From Bacteroidota bacterium (lineage in GTDB: Bacteria > Bacteroidota > Bacteroidia > Chitinophagales > Chitinophagaceae), in NCBI GenBank assembly GCA_030831005.1, contig JAURLW010000135.1, forward strand, positions 1-8,318: a stretch of DNA of 8,318 nt, given 5' to 3'. Positions 1 through 6,541 of this stretch are shown piece by piece (position 1 is the stretch's first letter; each line of letters starts with the position of its first letter). Under the pieces are notes generated by a model. The model was not told the DNA's origin. It saw only the letters and a list, made by a program, of their open reading frames with translations, and ran no database searches. A program made the translations under genes and the position numbers.

Positions 1-807
1 AATTATATTTTAAGTAAGATTAGCTGGATGATTATTGCCTCTATCATCTTCACAGCTATTATCATTGCAGCTTTTACCCTAACGATACGAACGGTATTTA
101 ATCAAAAGAAAATTGCTGAAGTAAAGAATGACTTTATTAACAACATGACGCATGAGTTTAAAACACCTTTAGCCACGATATCATTGGCAGTAGATGCGTT
201 GAACAATGAAAAAGTAATTCATGACACGGAGAAGATAAAATACTACAGTGGCATGATTAAGGAAGAAAATAAACGCATGAATAAGCAAGTAGAAAAAATC
301 TTACAAGCAGCACGTGTAGAACGACAAGAATTAAAACTGATTTTACAAGAAGTAAATGCGCACGAAACCATAGAGCACATTGCTGAAAATGTACTCTTAC
401 AAATCCAACAAAAACAAGGCTCTTTAAGTCTCGATTTAACTGCGCCTAATTTCAAACTAAAAGCAGATGAAGTGCATTTTTCAAATATCATTTTTAATCT
501 TATTGATAATGCGATAAAATACACCAACGATGCTCCAAGTATAAAAATTAGCACCAGTAATATAGGACATTACTTAGCTATTAAAATTATCGACAATGGC
601 ATTGGGATGAGTAAAGAAACGCAATCAAGAATCTTTGAGAAATTTTATAGATCCCATACCGGCAACCTACATAATATAAAAGGATTTGGCTTAGGACTGA
701 GCTATGTAAAAGCCATGACAGAAGCCCATGGTGGCAAAGTGAAGGTAGAAAGTATAGTGGGTAAAGGAAGCACCTTTACGGTGATGCTCCCTTTACTTAC
801 TAGTTAA
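1..807 (+). CDS. Sensor histidine kinase, C-terminal part (5' end outside window)
   Basis: Membrane sensor kinase of a two-component system, predicted to autophosphorylate on His and pass the phosphate to a response regulator not present here. The frame is open back to base 1, so the ATG at 28 is probably internal. One hydrophobic segment (about bases 25-90) leads, without room for a HAMP domain, into a HisKA domain. The H-box reads MTHEFKTPL with the phospho-acceptor His at 151-153; the HExxT form suggests phosphatase activity as well. The HATPase_c domain follows with an N-box (FNLIDNAIKYT, Asn codons at 496 and 508), G1 (DNGIGM, from 592), F-box (FEKFYR) and G2 (GFGLGL, from 682), all intact. 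It ends at a TAA one base before the convergent ahpD-like stop. The sensor domain is missing, so the signal cannot be inferred. The kinase assignment is very secure; the partner is probably upstream. Confidence 0.95.
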   Translation, partial: NYILSKISWMIIASIIFTAIIIAAFTLTIRTVFNQKKIAEVKNDFINNMTHEFKTPLATISLAVDALNNEKVIHDTEKIKYYSGMIKEENKRMNKQVEKILQAARVERQELKLILQEVNAHETIEHIAENVLLQIQQKQGSLSLDLTAPNFKLKADEVHFSNIIFNLIDNAIKYTNDAPSIKISTSNIGHYLAIKIIDNGIGMSKETQSRIFEKFYRSHTGNLHNIKGFGLGLSYVKAMTEAHGGKVKVESIVGKGSTFTVMLPLLTS

Positions 808-808
808 T

Positions 809-1390
809 TTAAATAATAACGCAAATACTTTTAATAACTGCCGCTAAACGCATAGCATCATAAATGCGTGGCTCAGATGCTCCATGTTGTTTCACCGATG
901 CTTCGTGTGATGTAACACAACGTTCGCATCCATTTACTGCAGATAGAACCAAGCTCATCAGTTCAAAGAATTCTTTACCTAATACCGGATTCATCATTAC
1001 ACTCATGCGCATACCTGCAGGGTGATTTTGATAAAATTCTGTACCGTGCATAAAATGTCTGAAGCGGTAGAAAATATTATTCGTTACCATTACACTTACA
1101 CAAGCATGGGTTTCTGCAATCTCTGCTTCAGTTGCCCCAGCATTAATTGCCCCTTGCTCGAAAGCTTGCATAAGTGCTGTATGCTTTTCATTGATGGCTA
1201 CCGATAGGGCTAATAAATAACTTTCCTTTTTAGAAGTAAAATTATTACTGCCCATTACAGAAGTAAAATTTAATTTGATATCGCTTAAGGTTCTGCTATC
1301 TACAGCTGCTAGTTTGCTAATAGAAATAGAATCTATCAATGGGTTAAGTTGGAGTTCGTTTAATAAACTCAGTGCTTTTTCGTTTTCCAT
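809..1390 (-). CDS. ahpD: AhpD-like protein (carboxymuconolactone decarboxylase / alkylhydroperoxidase family)
   Basis: A 193-aa cytoplasmic protein of the AhpD/CMD family, likely the reductant or adaptor for the peroxiredoxin encoded just upstream. The active-site signature is GCERCVTSHE, with Cys155, Cys158 and His162, and Glu143 lies twelve residues before the first Cys. In M. tuberculosis AhpD, Glu118, Cys130, Cys133 and His137 have the same spacing and form the thiol/proton-relay site. The mycobacterial His132 is replaced here by Arg157. In that system AhpD is reduced by lipoylated dihydrolipoamide acyltransferase and in turn reduces AhpC; applying this here is inference. Length is close to the family norm (Mtb about 177 aa). 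The start ATG (1388-1390) lies only 14 bases after the terminator that follows ahpC, so expression probably depends on read-through. Some CMD-family members have other roles, but the neighbour supports a peroxide role. Confidence 0.85.
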   Translation of the reverse strand: MENEKALSLLNELQLNPLIDSISISKLAAVDSRTLSDIKLNFTSVMGSNNFTSKKESYLLALSVAINEKHTALMQAFEQGAINAGATEAEIAETHACVSVMVTNNIFYRFRHFMHGTEFYQNHPAGMRMSVMMNPVLGKEFFELMSLVLSAVNGCERCVTSHEASVKQHGASEPRIYDAMRLAAVIKSICVII

Positions 1391-1404
1391 AAAATTTGAT
1401 TTAT

Positions 1405-1432
1405 AAAAAAACGTACCGAAGTACGTTTTTTT
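1405..1432 (-). terminator. Intrinsic terminator between ahpC and ahpD
   Basis: A perfect 12-bp inverted repeat (1405-1416 with 1421-1432) encloses a four-base loop. Read on the minus strand, the loop is C(TTCG)G, the exceptionally stable UUCG tetraloop, and the stem ends in seven T. It starts 4 bases after the ahpC stop and ends 14 bases before the ahpD ATG. The outer stem is A7/T7, so it could also stop plus-strand transcripts, but the tetraloop has the favoured form only on the minus strand. It probably limits rather than abolishes read-through into ahpD. Confidence 0.85.
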
Positions 1433-1435
1433 GAT

Positions 1436-1996
1436 TTATTCAGCTGCTAATTTGTGTGTTAAGGTTTCTTCGCCTTTTGTCCAGTTACATGGGCAAAGTT
1501 CATCTGTTTGTAAGGCATCTAATACACGTAAAACTTCATCTACATTTCTTCCTACGCTTAAGTCGTTGATATTAACCCAACGAACAATTCCTTCTGGATC
1601 GATAATAAAGGTAGCACGGTAAGCTACTTTTTCATCAGCCGTTAAAATACCTAACTCGTCTGCTAAAGATTTATTAGTATCTGCAATCATTGGGAATTTT
1701 AAATCTCTTAAATCAGCATGATCTCTTCTCCATGCAGCATGCACAAATTCAGAGTCTGTAGAAGCACCATATAAAACCGTATCACGATCTACGAAATTGT
1801 TGTAATTCTTATTAAACTCAGCTATTTCTGTAGGACACACAAAAGTGAAATCTTTAGGCCACCAAAACATAACTGCCCATTTACCTTTGAAACTATCATT
1901 ATTGATAAAAGCAAATTCTTTACCTTTTTCAATTGATACTACTGATTGCTTATTAAATGATGGGAAAGCATGACCCACTGTTACAAAATTGCTCAT
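1436..1996 (-). CDS. ahpC: Typical 2-Cys peroxiredoxin, AhpC class
   Basis: A 186-aa cytoplasmic thiol peroxidase that reduces H2O2, organic peroxides and probably peroxynitrite. The universal peroxiredoxin motif PxxxTxxC is complete: Pro47, Thr51 and peroxidatic Cys54 (TFVCPTE), with the conserved Arg127 (YRATFIIDP). The C-terminal region has DELCPCNW, giving Cys168 (resolving) and Cys170. This CxC form, 114 residues after Cys54, resembles M. tuberculosis AhpC (Cys61, Cys174, Cys176) rather than the single resolving Cys of enterobacterial AhpC. No GGLG or C-terminal YF motif is visible, so resistance to over-oxidation is expected. It is the first gene of the unit with ahpD and is followed by a UUCG-loop terminator. 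Upstream lie a TAnnTTTG -7 element and an OxyR-like dyad, suggesting peroxide induction. No ahpF is present nearby. Confidence 0.95.
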   Translation of the reverse strand: MSNFVTVGHAFPSFNKQSVVSIEKGKEFAFINNDSFKGKWAVMFWWPKDFTFVCPTEIAEFNKNYNNFVDRDTVLYGASTDSEFVHAAWRRDHADLRDLKFPMIADTNKSLADELGILTADEKVAYRATFIIDPEGIVRWVNINDLSVGRNVDEVLRVLDALQTDELCPCNWTKGEETLTHKLAAE

Positions 1997-2016
1997 AGTT
2001 TTTAATTTTTATTGTG

Positions 2017-2039
2017 CAAATGTATATAGGTTTTGACAA
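2017..2039 (-). promoter_or_regulatory. Candidate ahpC promoter (Bacteroidota -7 element)
   Basis: On the minus strand TACATTTG (2024-2017) matches the Bacteroidota -7 consensus TAnnTTTG exactly. It lies 20 bases before the ahpC ATG, implying a short leader. The nearest TTG (2039-2037) is only 12 bases upstream of it, shorter than the usual -33 spacing of about 17-23, so the -33 element is poor. A weak -33 fits a promoter that needs an activator bound just upstream, where the OxyR-like dyad lies. This is pattern matching only; no start site is known. Confidence 0.6.
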
Positions 2040-2045
2040 TTAAAA

Positions 2046-2082
2046 TAATCAAATTCATTATTTATAAATAGATATTATCTAT
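2046..2082 (-). promoter_or_regulatory. Putative OxyR operator upstream of ahpC
   Basis: ATAGATATTATCTAT (2068-2082) is a 15-bp dyad that matches every fixed position of the E. coli OxyR half-operator ATAGntnnnanCTAT. Exactly 7 bases away on the promoter side, TAAT-N7-ATTA (2046-2060) repeats the 4-7-4 dyad geometry with a degenerate sequence. Together they give the 37-bp two-dyad layout bound by an OxyR tetramer. The site ends just upstream of where the -33 element of the ahpC promoter would fall, a position suited to activation. OxyR control of ahp genes is known in Bacteroides. The distal dyad is clearly seen; OxyR binding is inference. Confidence 0.6.
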
Positions 2083-2086
2083 AATA

Positions 2087-2115
2087 AAAATGCCCTCTTT
2101 GTAAGAGGGCATTTT
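2087..2115 (-). terminator. Intrinsic terminator of the T9SS cargo gene
   Basis: A 13-bp perfect stem (2087-2099 with 2103-2115) has a GC-rich core (GCCCTC/GAGGGC) and a 3-base loop. It starts 32 bases after the TAA of the 674-aa secreted protein. On the minus strand the stem ends in T5 followed by ATTAT, giving the U tract. It separates that gene from the OxyR-like operator and the ahpC promoter. Confidence 0.85.
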
Positions 2116-2146
2116 CTATATATCAAATCTATATTGTTATGAGCAA

Positions 2147-4171
2147 TTATCTAATCAAGGTTACATTTCCTGATTTGGTAACTCGCTTACCACTGATACA
2201 AAAACCATCTGCCTCCCAAACATATACGCCAAAACCACAAGGCTCTCCATTAAATGTTCCATCCCATGTTTTGCTTACATCCGTAGTGAAGAATACTTGC
2301 TTGCCCCAACGGTCAAAAATTCTAAAGAAATTTAACTGAACAATTTGGTTATTCATTATACCAAATTTATTAGCTCCATTTACGCGTGTTTCAGGAGCAA
2401 AGGCATTAGGCAAATTAAGATCATTACAAGTTACTTTTACTACCACGGTATCTTTACTTACACAACCGATGGCATTAGTAACGGTAAAGTAATAAGTCAT
2501 ATCATATGGAGGCAAAACGTAAGGAGTTGCAGTATTACTCTCTGTCATAAAATCGGTTGGCGACCAAGAATAGGTAAAATTAGAACCAATAGTGGTACTT
2601 GGTCCACCTAAAATAGTTCTTGCACCGTCGAAAATGGTTCTATCGTTTCCTGCATCTGCTTTATTTTTACTAACGGCCACATTAATAGCCGTATCTACAA
2701 TACATCCATTAGGGAATGAAATTACCACATGATAAGGTACGGTATACTCTGGGTATACATAAGTGGTTAAACTAGCGGTATCTGTAATATTGTAATTAGG
2801 ATACCAGCTATAGTTATTGGCATTAAAGGCTTGCGCGACAATATTAATGATATCCCCTTGGCAGATAGTTGTATCATTAGATAACGTTAAATCAGGTATA
2901 GGAATTACCACAATTGGTTTACACATGACTTGTGACGTTGGCATACCCTCATCAATCGCACAATACATATTGTAAATGCCGGGTGCATTATATCTTACTG
3001 GTTTAGGATCTAATTCATAAGCATTTGGTGCAAATGCATTATTACAGCTTTCAAATCCAATGCGAGAAAGTGTTGAATCGCCAACATTGGTTACAAATCC
3101 ATAGATATTATCTTTATCTCTAATAAAATTAGAGATCGCACTTGGCTGCAATAAGTTTCCAATATTTGATAAATTAGTAAATGTGAACCCTGCACCTAAA
3201 TTCGAAGGCGAGAAATCAACTCTTGTTAATTCATGAGTGTCATAATTGGTAACAATTGCGTGATATGCACCGCAATCTTGAACCACAGAAATAGCGCTTG
3301 GCGAATTAAAAGTACTTTGTGATGCAAATTGAGCAGCGAAAAAACTTGGATTGGCCAATTGATTATCTAATAATACTGTAGATAAAGTATTATTAGCCGC
3401 ATTGGTCACTAATAAATACCATTTACCATTGTCAAAAACGCCAGCCAAATCGCTCGGTCCAGCAAATGAAAAACTTGGGTTGCCTAAATCTACAGCAGTA
3501 GGTGTTAACTGTATATTATTTCCAATATCAAAACGCACTAAAGTACTAGAGCCTGTATTCACACAATATGCGGTCCATATGCCAGCATCATTAGCTACAA
3601 AAACCCCTCTTGGATAGTTCATAGCACCACTAACATTACCATAGTTAACCCCACTTGGAATGCTATTTAAGTTTTTACCAAAATTGACACGTGCCATAGA
3701 TGAAGTAGCAGAATCAACGCCTCCAACCACAAAAACAAACCAATTGCCAAACTCATCCTGTACAGGATAAATGCTATTCGTGAAAGCTGGAATCGTATTT
3801 TCAATCGTTCCAAAATTAGTAACGGTAGGGATATTAGCCATACTGTTTCCAAACTCCAAACGTAAAAATTCTTGAGTTAAATTGTTGACTACAAAACCGA
3901 AATAACTATTATTACTTTTTACAATCTCAATGCCACTAGGATTAACCAAATTGAAATTATTGCCAATATTAGCGCCTGTAGGCACATTGAGCATATATCC
4001 TGAGCAAAAACCCCAGAAAATAGTAGATGGATTATAGGTAGCTAAATTACTTTTAATATATACGGGTTGATTTACACATACCGTATCTGGCGCTGTAAAC
4101 AACACTTGCGCATGAACGCTATAACTTATAGACGCAATTAAAAAGGAGACAATAAACAGCAGTTTCTTCAT
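2147..4171 (-). CDS. Secreted six-repeat propeller-like protein with T9SS type B sorting (gliding-associated) C-terminal domain
   Basis: A 674-aa exported protein. Residues 1-21 form a signal peptide (MKK, hydrophobic core, VHA|QV cleavage). Residues 22-61 contain a Cys pair (Cys32, Cys56). Residues 62-384 hold six repeats of about 50-57 aa, likely beta-propeller blades. Residues about 385-425 form a linker module with Cys404 and Cys417. Residues 428-500 (with the TTICQGD motif typical of these proteins) and about 503-580 (DAGNDRTI start) look like Ig/PKD-like modules. Residues 583-674 match the gliding motility-associated CTD (CHU_C/TIGR04131 type): LPNAFAP, FRIFDRWGKQVF, TWDGTFNG, GVYVW and the terminal GNVTLIR. 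Such domains direct export by the type IX secretion system, leaving the protein on the surface or released. The 'gliding' name does not show a role in motility. It is a single-gene unit with its own terminator; no PorP/SprF-like partner gene is adjacent. Ligand and function are unknown. Confidence 0.92.
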   Translation of the reverse strand: MKKLLFIVSFLIASISYSVHAQVLFTAPDTVCVNQPVYIKSNLATYNPSTIFWGFCSGYMLNVPTGANIGNNFNLVNPSGIEIVKSNNSYFGFVVNNLTQEFLRLEFGNSMANIPTVTNFGTIENTIPAFTNSIYPVQDEFGNWFVFVVGGVDSATSSMARVNFGKNLNSIPSGVNYGNVSGAMNYPRGVFVANDAGIWTAYCVNTGSSTLVRFDIGNNIQLTPTAVDLGNPSFSFAGPSDLAGVFDNGKWYLLVTNAANNTLSTVLLDNQLANPSFFAAQFASQSTFNSPSAISVVQDCGAYHAIVTNYDTHELTRVDFSPSNLGAGFTFTNLSNIGNLLQPSAISNFIRDKDNIYGFVTNVGDSTLSRIGFESCNNAFAPNAYELDPKPVRYNAPGIYNMYCAIDEGMPTSQVMCKPIVVIPIPDLTLSNDTTICQGDIINIVAQAFNANNYSWYPNYNITDTASLTTYVYPEYTVPYHVVISFPNGCIVDTAINVAVSKNKADAGNDRTIFDGARTILGGPSTTIGSNFTYSWSPTDFMTESNTATPYVLPPYDMTYYFTVTNAIGCVSKDTVVVKVTCNDLNLPNAFAPETRVNGANKFGIMNNQIVQLNFFRIFDRWGKQVFFTTDVSKTWDGTFNGEPCGFGVYVWEADGFCISGKRVTKSGNVTLIR
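3020..3988 (-). repeat. Six tandem propeller-like protein repeats within the T9SS cargo gene
   Basis: By eye, residues 62-114, 115-171, 172-223, 224-274, 275-329 and 330-384 line up as one diverged repeat. The shared pattern is P-x-N-x-G-N, a spacer, P-S-x-I/V-x-V, D-x-G-x-W/Y, a hydrophobic strand with V-T/N-N, then T-L-x-R-V/F-x-F and N-x-L. Clear instances are WYLLVTN (251-257), YHAIVTN (303-309) and IYGFVTN (356-362), followed by TLSTV, ELTRVDF and TLSRIGF. Six four-stranded units suggest a closed six-bladed propeller. DNA identity between repeats is low, so this is an old duplication. Confidence 0.75.
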
Positions 4172-4292
4172 ATATTCGTATTGCTATTTCAAAATATTAA
4201 ATGCTAATATAAGGAAATCATTAAAACTTTTCTAATTAAAGTGTTTTTTTATTTGAATATTCCTATTATTTTTAATGAAATAATCAAAACCA
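4172..4292. other. Divergent intergenic region between T9SS cargo and S46 peptidase genes
   Basis: A very AT-rich 121-bp spacer that must hold both divergent promoters. For the minus-strand gene, TATATTAG (4211-4204) is one mismatch from TAnnTTTG. It overlaps an ATATTA-N5-TAATAT dyad (4194-4210) that begins 23 bases from the start codon. For the plus-strand gene, TATTTTTA (4267-4274) is also one mismatch away, but no well-spaced -33 accompanies it. An in-frame ATG at 4275 is followed by a stop two codons later, so it is not the peptidase start. None of these elements is strong enough to call a promoter. Confidence 0.4.
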
Positions 4293-6470
4293 ATGAACAC
4301 AAAAATTACCTCTTCGTTACTTTTCAAGACCACATTTATCCTACTATTAGTTGGTTATACGTCGGTATCTTTTGCGAAAAAAGGCATGTGGATGCCACCT
4401 AACTTAGGTTTGAAGGAAAGCGACTTAAAGAAAATGGGCTTAAAAATCCCTGTTTCTAAACTATATAACGATAACCAGACGGGCATCAATCAAGCCGTAG
4501 TCATTTTTGACAAAGGCTGCACTGGTGAAGTCATTTCATCTAATGGATTGATATTAACAAATCATCATTGTGGTTATAGTGCCGTACAAAAGATAAGTAG
4601 CGCAACTAAAGACTATTTTGCCAACGGTTTTTGGGCTAAAAATCAACAAGAAGAAATTCCATGTCCCGGATTAACCGTAACATTTGTTAGAAAAATGGTG
4701 AATGTTACCGACTTGATTTTATATGAAATCTACCCTGCCATGAAAAATGAAGAGCGTGATAGCATTGTAGATGCTCGCATTCGCGGCTTAGAAAAAGGAT
4801 ATCGTTTTGCCACACATTTAGATGCTCAAATAAAGCCTTTTTTCAACGGTAACGAATATTGGGTAACCGTATCGGAAACTTATACTGATGTGCGTTTAGT
4901 AGGCTTTCCTCAAAATGGCATTGGTGCATTTGGTGGAGATACCGACAATTGGATGTGGCCAAGACATACCGGCGATTTCAGTTTATTTAGAGTATATGCC
5001 AATAGCGCTAATAAACCAGCTAACTATACTAAAAACAATCGTGCATATAAAACAAATAATTTCTTAACGATTAATGCAAAAGGAATCAAAGAAGGTGATT
5101 TTACAATGGTTTATGGCTTCCCAGGTACTACACAAAATTATATCTCATCATATCAATTAGCACAAATTCAAAACATCATAGACCCCATCAGAATTCAAGC
5201 TCGCACATTGCGCTTAGAAGCTATGACAAAAAATATGAATGCCGACAGAGCTGTATTTTTAAAATATACCGCTAAAAGAGCAAGCATTGCTAATGGTTGG
5301 AAAAAATGGCAAGGAGAATTAAAAGGCTTACAGCAAAATCGTGTTCTAGACAAAAAAAGAGAGCAGGAAACTCGTTTTATGACATGGCTCAACTTACATC
5401 TTATGGATAGTGCCGTGTCTGGTAAAGCCTCAGAGATTTTACAATCTATGGATGCTACATGTAATGCAGCGAATAGCAGTATTAAAACAGAAGAGTATAT
5501 AAAAGAAGCCGTTTTAAGTATTGAGCTTATACAACAAGGTCAATTATTAGAAAAAATTAGAAAAGCAATAAGCAATTTAAAAGGACTTGCATTAAAAGAT
5601 TCATTAGCTTCCCTTAAGGCAAGCTATTTAGCTTTTGAAAAAGATTTTGATCCTGCTACAGATGCTCAAGTTTTTAACGCTCTGATGCCTTTGTACTTTA
5701 AAAATTGTGCTAGTAAAATTGCCAATGAATTTACAAATCAATACCAACAATATCGAGCTGATTTTGGAAGATGGTCGAATGGTATTTATTCAAGAAGTTT
5801 ACTTGCTAATAAAAATGAGCTTGTAGCTTTTTTAGAAAGCGACAAGCCTTCTCTTGAAACTGTCACGAATGATCCAGCATTGAAATTATACAATTCCATT
5901 ATGGAATACAGAACCAAAAAAATAAACCCAATTTTAAATAATTATAATCAATCGATGCGTTATTGGAATCGTTTATATACGTATAACACTTTATTAATGG
6001 GTGACCGTTCTGATTTTGCACCGGATGCTAATTTTACACAACGATTAACCTATGGTGTTGTAAAAGGCATAGACCCTAAAAGTGAGTCAGGATATAGCTT
6101 TCAAACCTTTTTAGATGAAGCGATACTCAAAGACAATCCAAATGTTGAAGAATTTAAAGTGCCAGAAAAATTAAAAACTTTACAGGCAAAAAAAGATTTT
6201 GGCAAATGGGGAGAAAACAAACGTATGCCTATTGCCTTTATTGCAAGCAACCATACTTCTGGTGGTAATTCAGGAAGCCCGGTATTAAATGCCTTCGGTG
6301 AATTAATAGGCACTAACTTCGACCGCGTTTGGGAAGGCACTATGAGTGATTTGTATTACGATGCAAATATTTGCAGAAATATCACACTAGATGTAAGATA
6401 TACTTTGTTTATCATAGAAAAAATGGGCAATGCTTCTTGGTTGTTTAAAGAAATGAAAATAAAAAAGTAA
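4293..6470 (+). CDS. S46-family dipeptidyl peptidase, DPP11 type (Asp/Glu-specific)
   Basis: A full-length 725-aa serine peptidase (known S46 enzymes are about 700-720 aa) that removes N-terminal dipeptides from oligopeptides. Residues 1-28 are a signal peptide (SFA|KKG), and no T9SS domain follows, so it should be periplasmic. The mature protein starts with the family motif GMWMPPNL. The chymotrypsin-like triad is His92 (TNHHCGY), Asp228 (HTGDFSLFR) and Ser660 (GGNSGSP). Asn219-Trp220 (DTDNWMWP) and Asp677 match the residues that hold the substrate N-terminus in solved S46 structures. Arg678, 18 residues after the catalytic Ser, corresponds to Arg673 of Porphyromonas gingivalis DPP11, which selects Asp/Glu at P1; DPP7 has Gly there. 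The largely helical region around residues 290-560 is the family's cap domain. It is transcribed alone, divergent from the T9SS cargo gene, and ends at a strong terminator. The family is certain; substrate choice is inferred from one residue. Confidence 0.95.
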   Translation: MNTKITSSLLFKTTFILLLVGYTSVSFAKKGMWMPPNLGLKESDLKKMGLKIPVSKLYNDNQTGINQAVVIFDKGCTGEVISSNGLILTNHHCGYSAVQKISSATKDYFANGFWAKNQQEEIPCPGLTVTFVRKMVNVTDLILYEIYPAMKNEERDSIVDARIRGLEKGYRFATHLDAQIKPFFNGNEYWVTVSETYTDVRLVGFPQNGIGAFGGDTDNWMWPRHTGDFSLFRVYANSANKPANYTKNNRAYKTNNFLTINAKGIKEGDFTMVYGFPGTTQNYISSYQLAQIQNIIDPIRIQARTLRLEAMTKNMNADRAVFLKYTAKRASIANGWKKWQGELKGLQQNRVLDKKREQETRFMTWLNLHLMDSAVSGKASEILQSMDATCNAANSSIKTEEYIKEAVLSIELIQQGQLLEKIRKAISNLKGLALKDSLASLKASYLAFEKDFDPATDAQVFNALMPLYFKNCASKIANEFTNQYQQYRADFGRWSNGIYSRSLLANKNELVAFLESDKPSLETVTNDPALKLYNSIMEYRTKKINPILNNYNQSMRYWNRLYTYNTLLMGDRSDFAPDANFTQRLTYGVVKGIDPKSESGYSFQTFLDEAILKDNPNVEEFKVPEKLKTLQAKKDFGKWGENKRMPIAFIASNHTSGGNSGSPVLNAFGELIGTNFDRVWEGTMSDLYYDANICRNITLDVRYTLFIIEKMGNASWLFKEMKIKK

Positions 6471-6491
6471 TATCATAAACGCTTTTGAATT

Positions 6492-6521
6492 AAACACGTA
6501 GAAAATCTACGTGTTTTTTTT
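6492..6521 (+). terminator. Intrinsic terminator of the S46 peptidase gene
   Basis: An 11-bp perfect stem (6492-6502 with 6506-6516; core ACACGTAGA/TCTACGTGT) with an AAA loop runs into eight consecutive T (6514-6521). It begins 21 bases after the peptidase TAA and ends only 20 bases before the next ATG, so it separates two transcription units that are very close together. Confidence 0.88.
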
Positions 6522-6535
6522 GTAATTTGCATTAC
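6522..6535 (+). promoter_or_regulatory. Small dyad / possible -7 element before the 176-aa protein gene
   Basis: GTAAT-TTGC-ATTAC is a perfect 5-bp inverted repeat directly after the terminator's T tract and 6 bases before the ATG at 6542. It includes TAATTTG, one base short of the TAnnTTTG consensus. If it is a -7 element, the transcript would be almost leaderless. No suitably placed TTG is seen upstream. It may equally be chance in AT-rich DNA. Confidence 0.25.
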
Positions 6536-6541
6536 TGATTT

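Noticed and set aside
28..30. ATG at 28 as the true start of the histidine kinase
   Set aside because: The same frame is open to base 1 and the membrane segment begins at or before this codon. A sensor kinase would normally have more N-terminal sequence, so the gene is treated as cut by the window edge.
243..554. Minus-strand open frame inside the kinase gene
   Set aside because: It is antisense to intact HisKA/HATPase motifs, has a low-complexity Cys/Ser-rich translation and no recognisable domain.
2059..2070. Perfect 12-bp palindrome TATTTATAAATA as a separate operator
   Set aside because: It is pure A/T, likely by chance in this composition, and lies across the spacer between the two dyads of the better supported OxyR-like site.
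2068..2082. PerR/Fur box (7-1-7 dyad) upstream of ahpC
   Set aside because: The 7-1-7 geometry fits, but only about three of seven bases per half match the PerR consensus TTATAATnATTATAA, while all fixed OxyR bases match.
2147..4171. Role in gliding motility from the C-terminal domain name
   Set aside because: The domain is a T9SS sorting signal shared by many unrelated secreted proteins; no gld, spr or por gene is present in the window.
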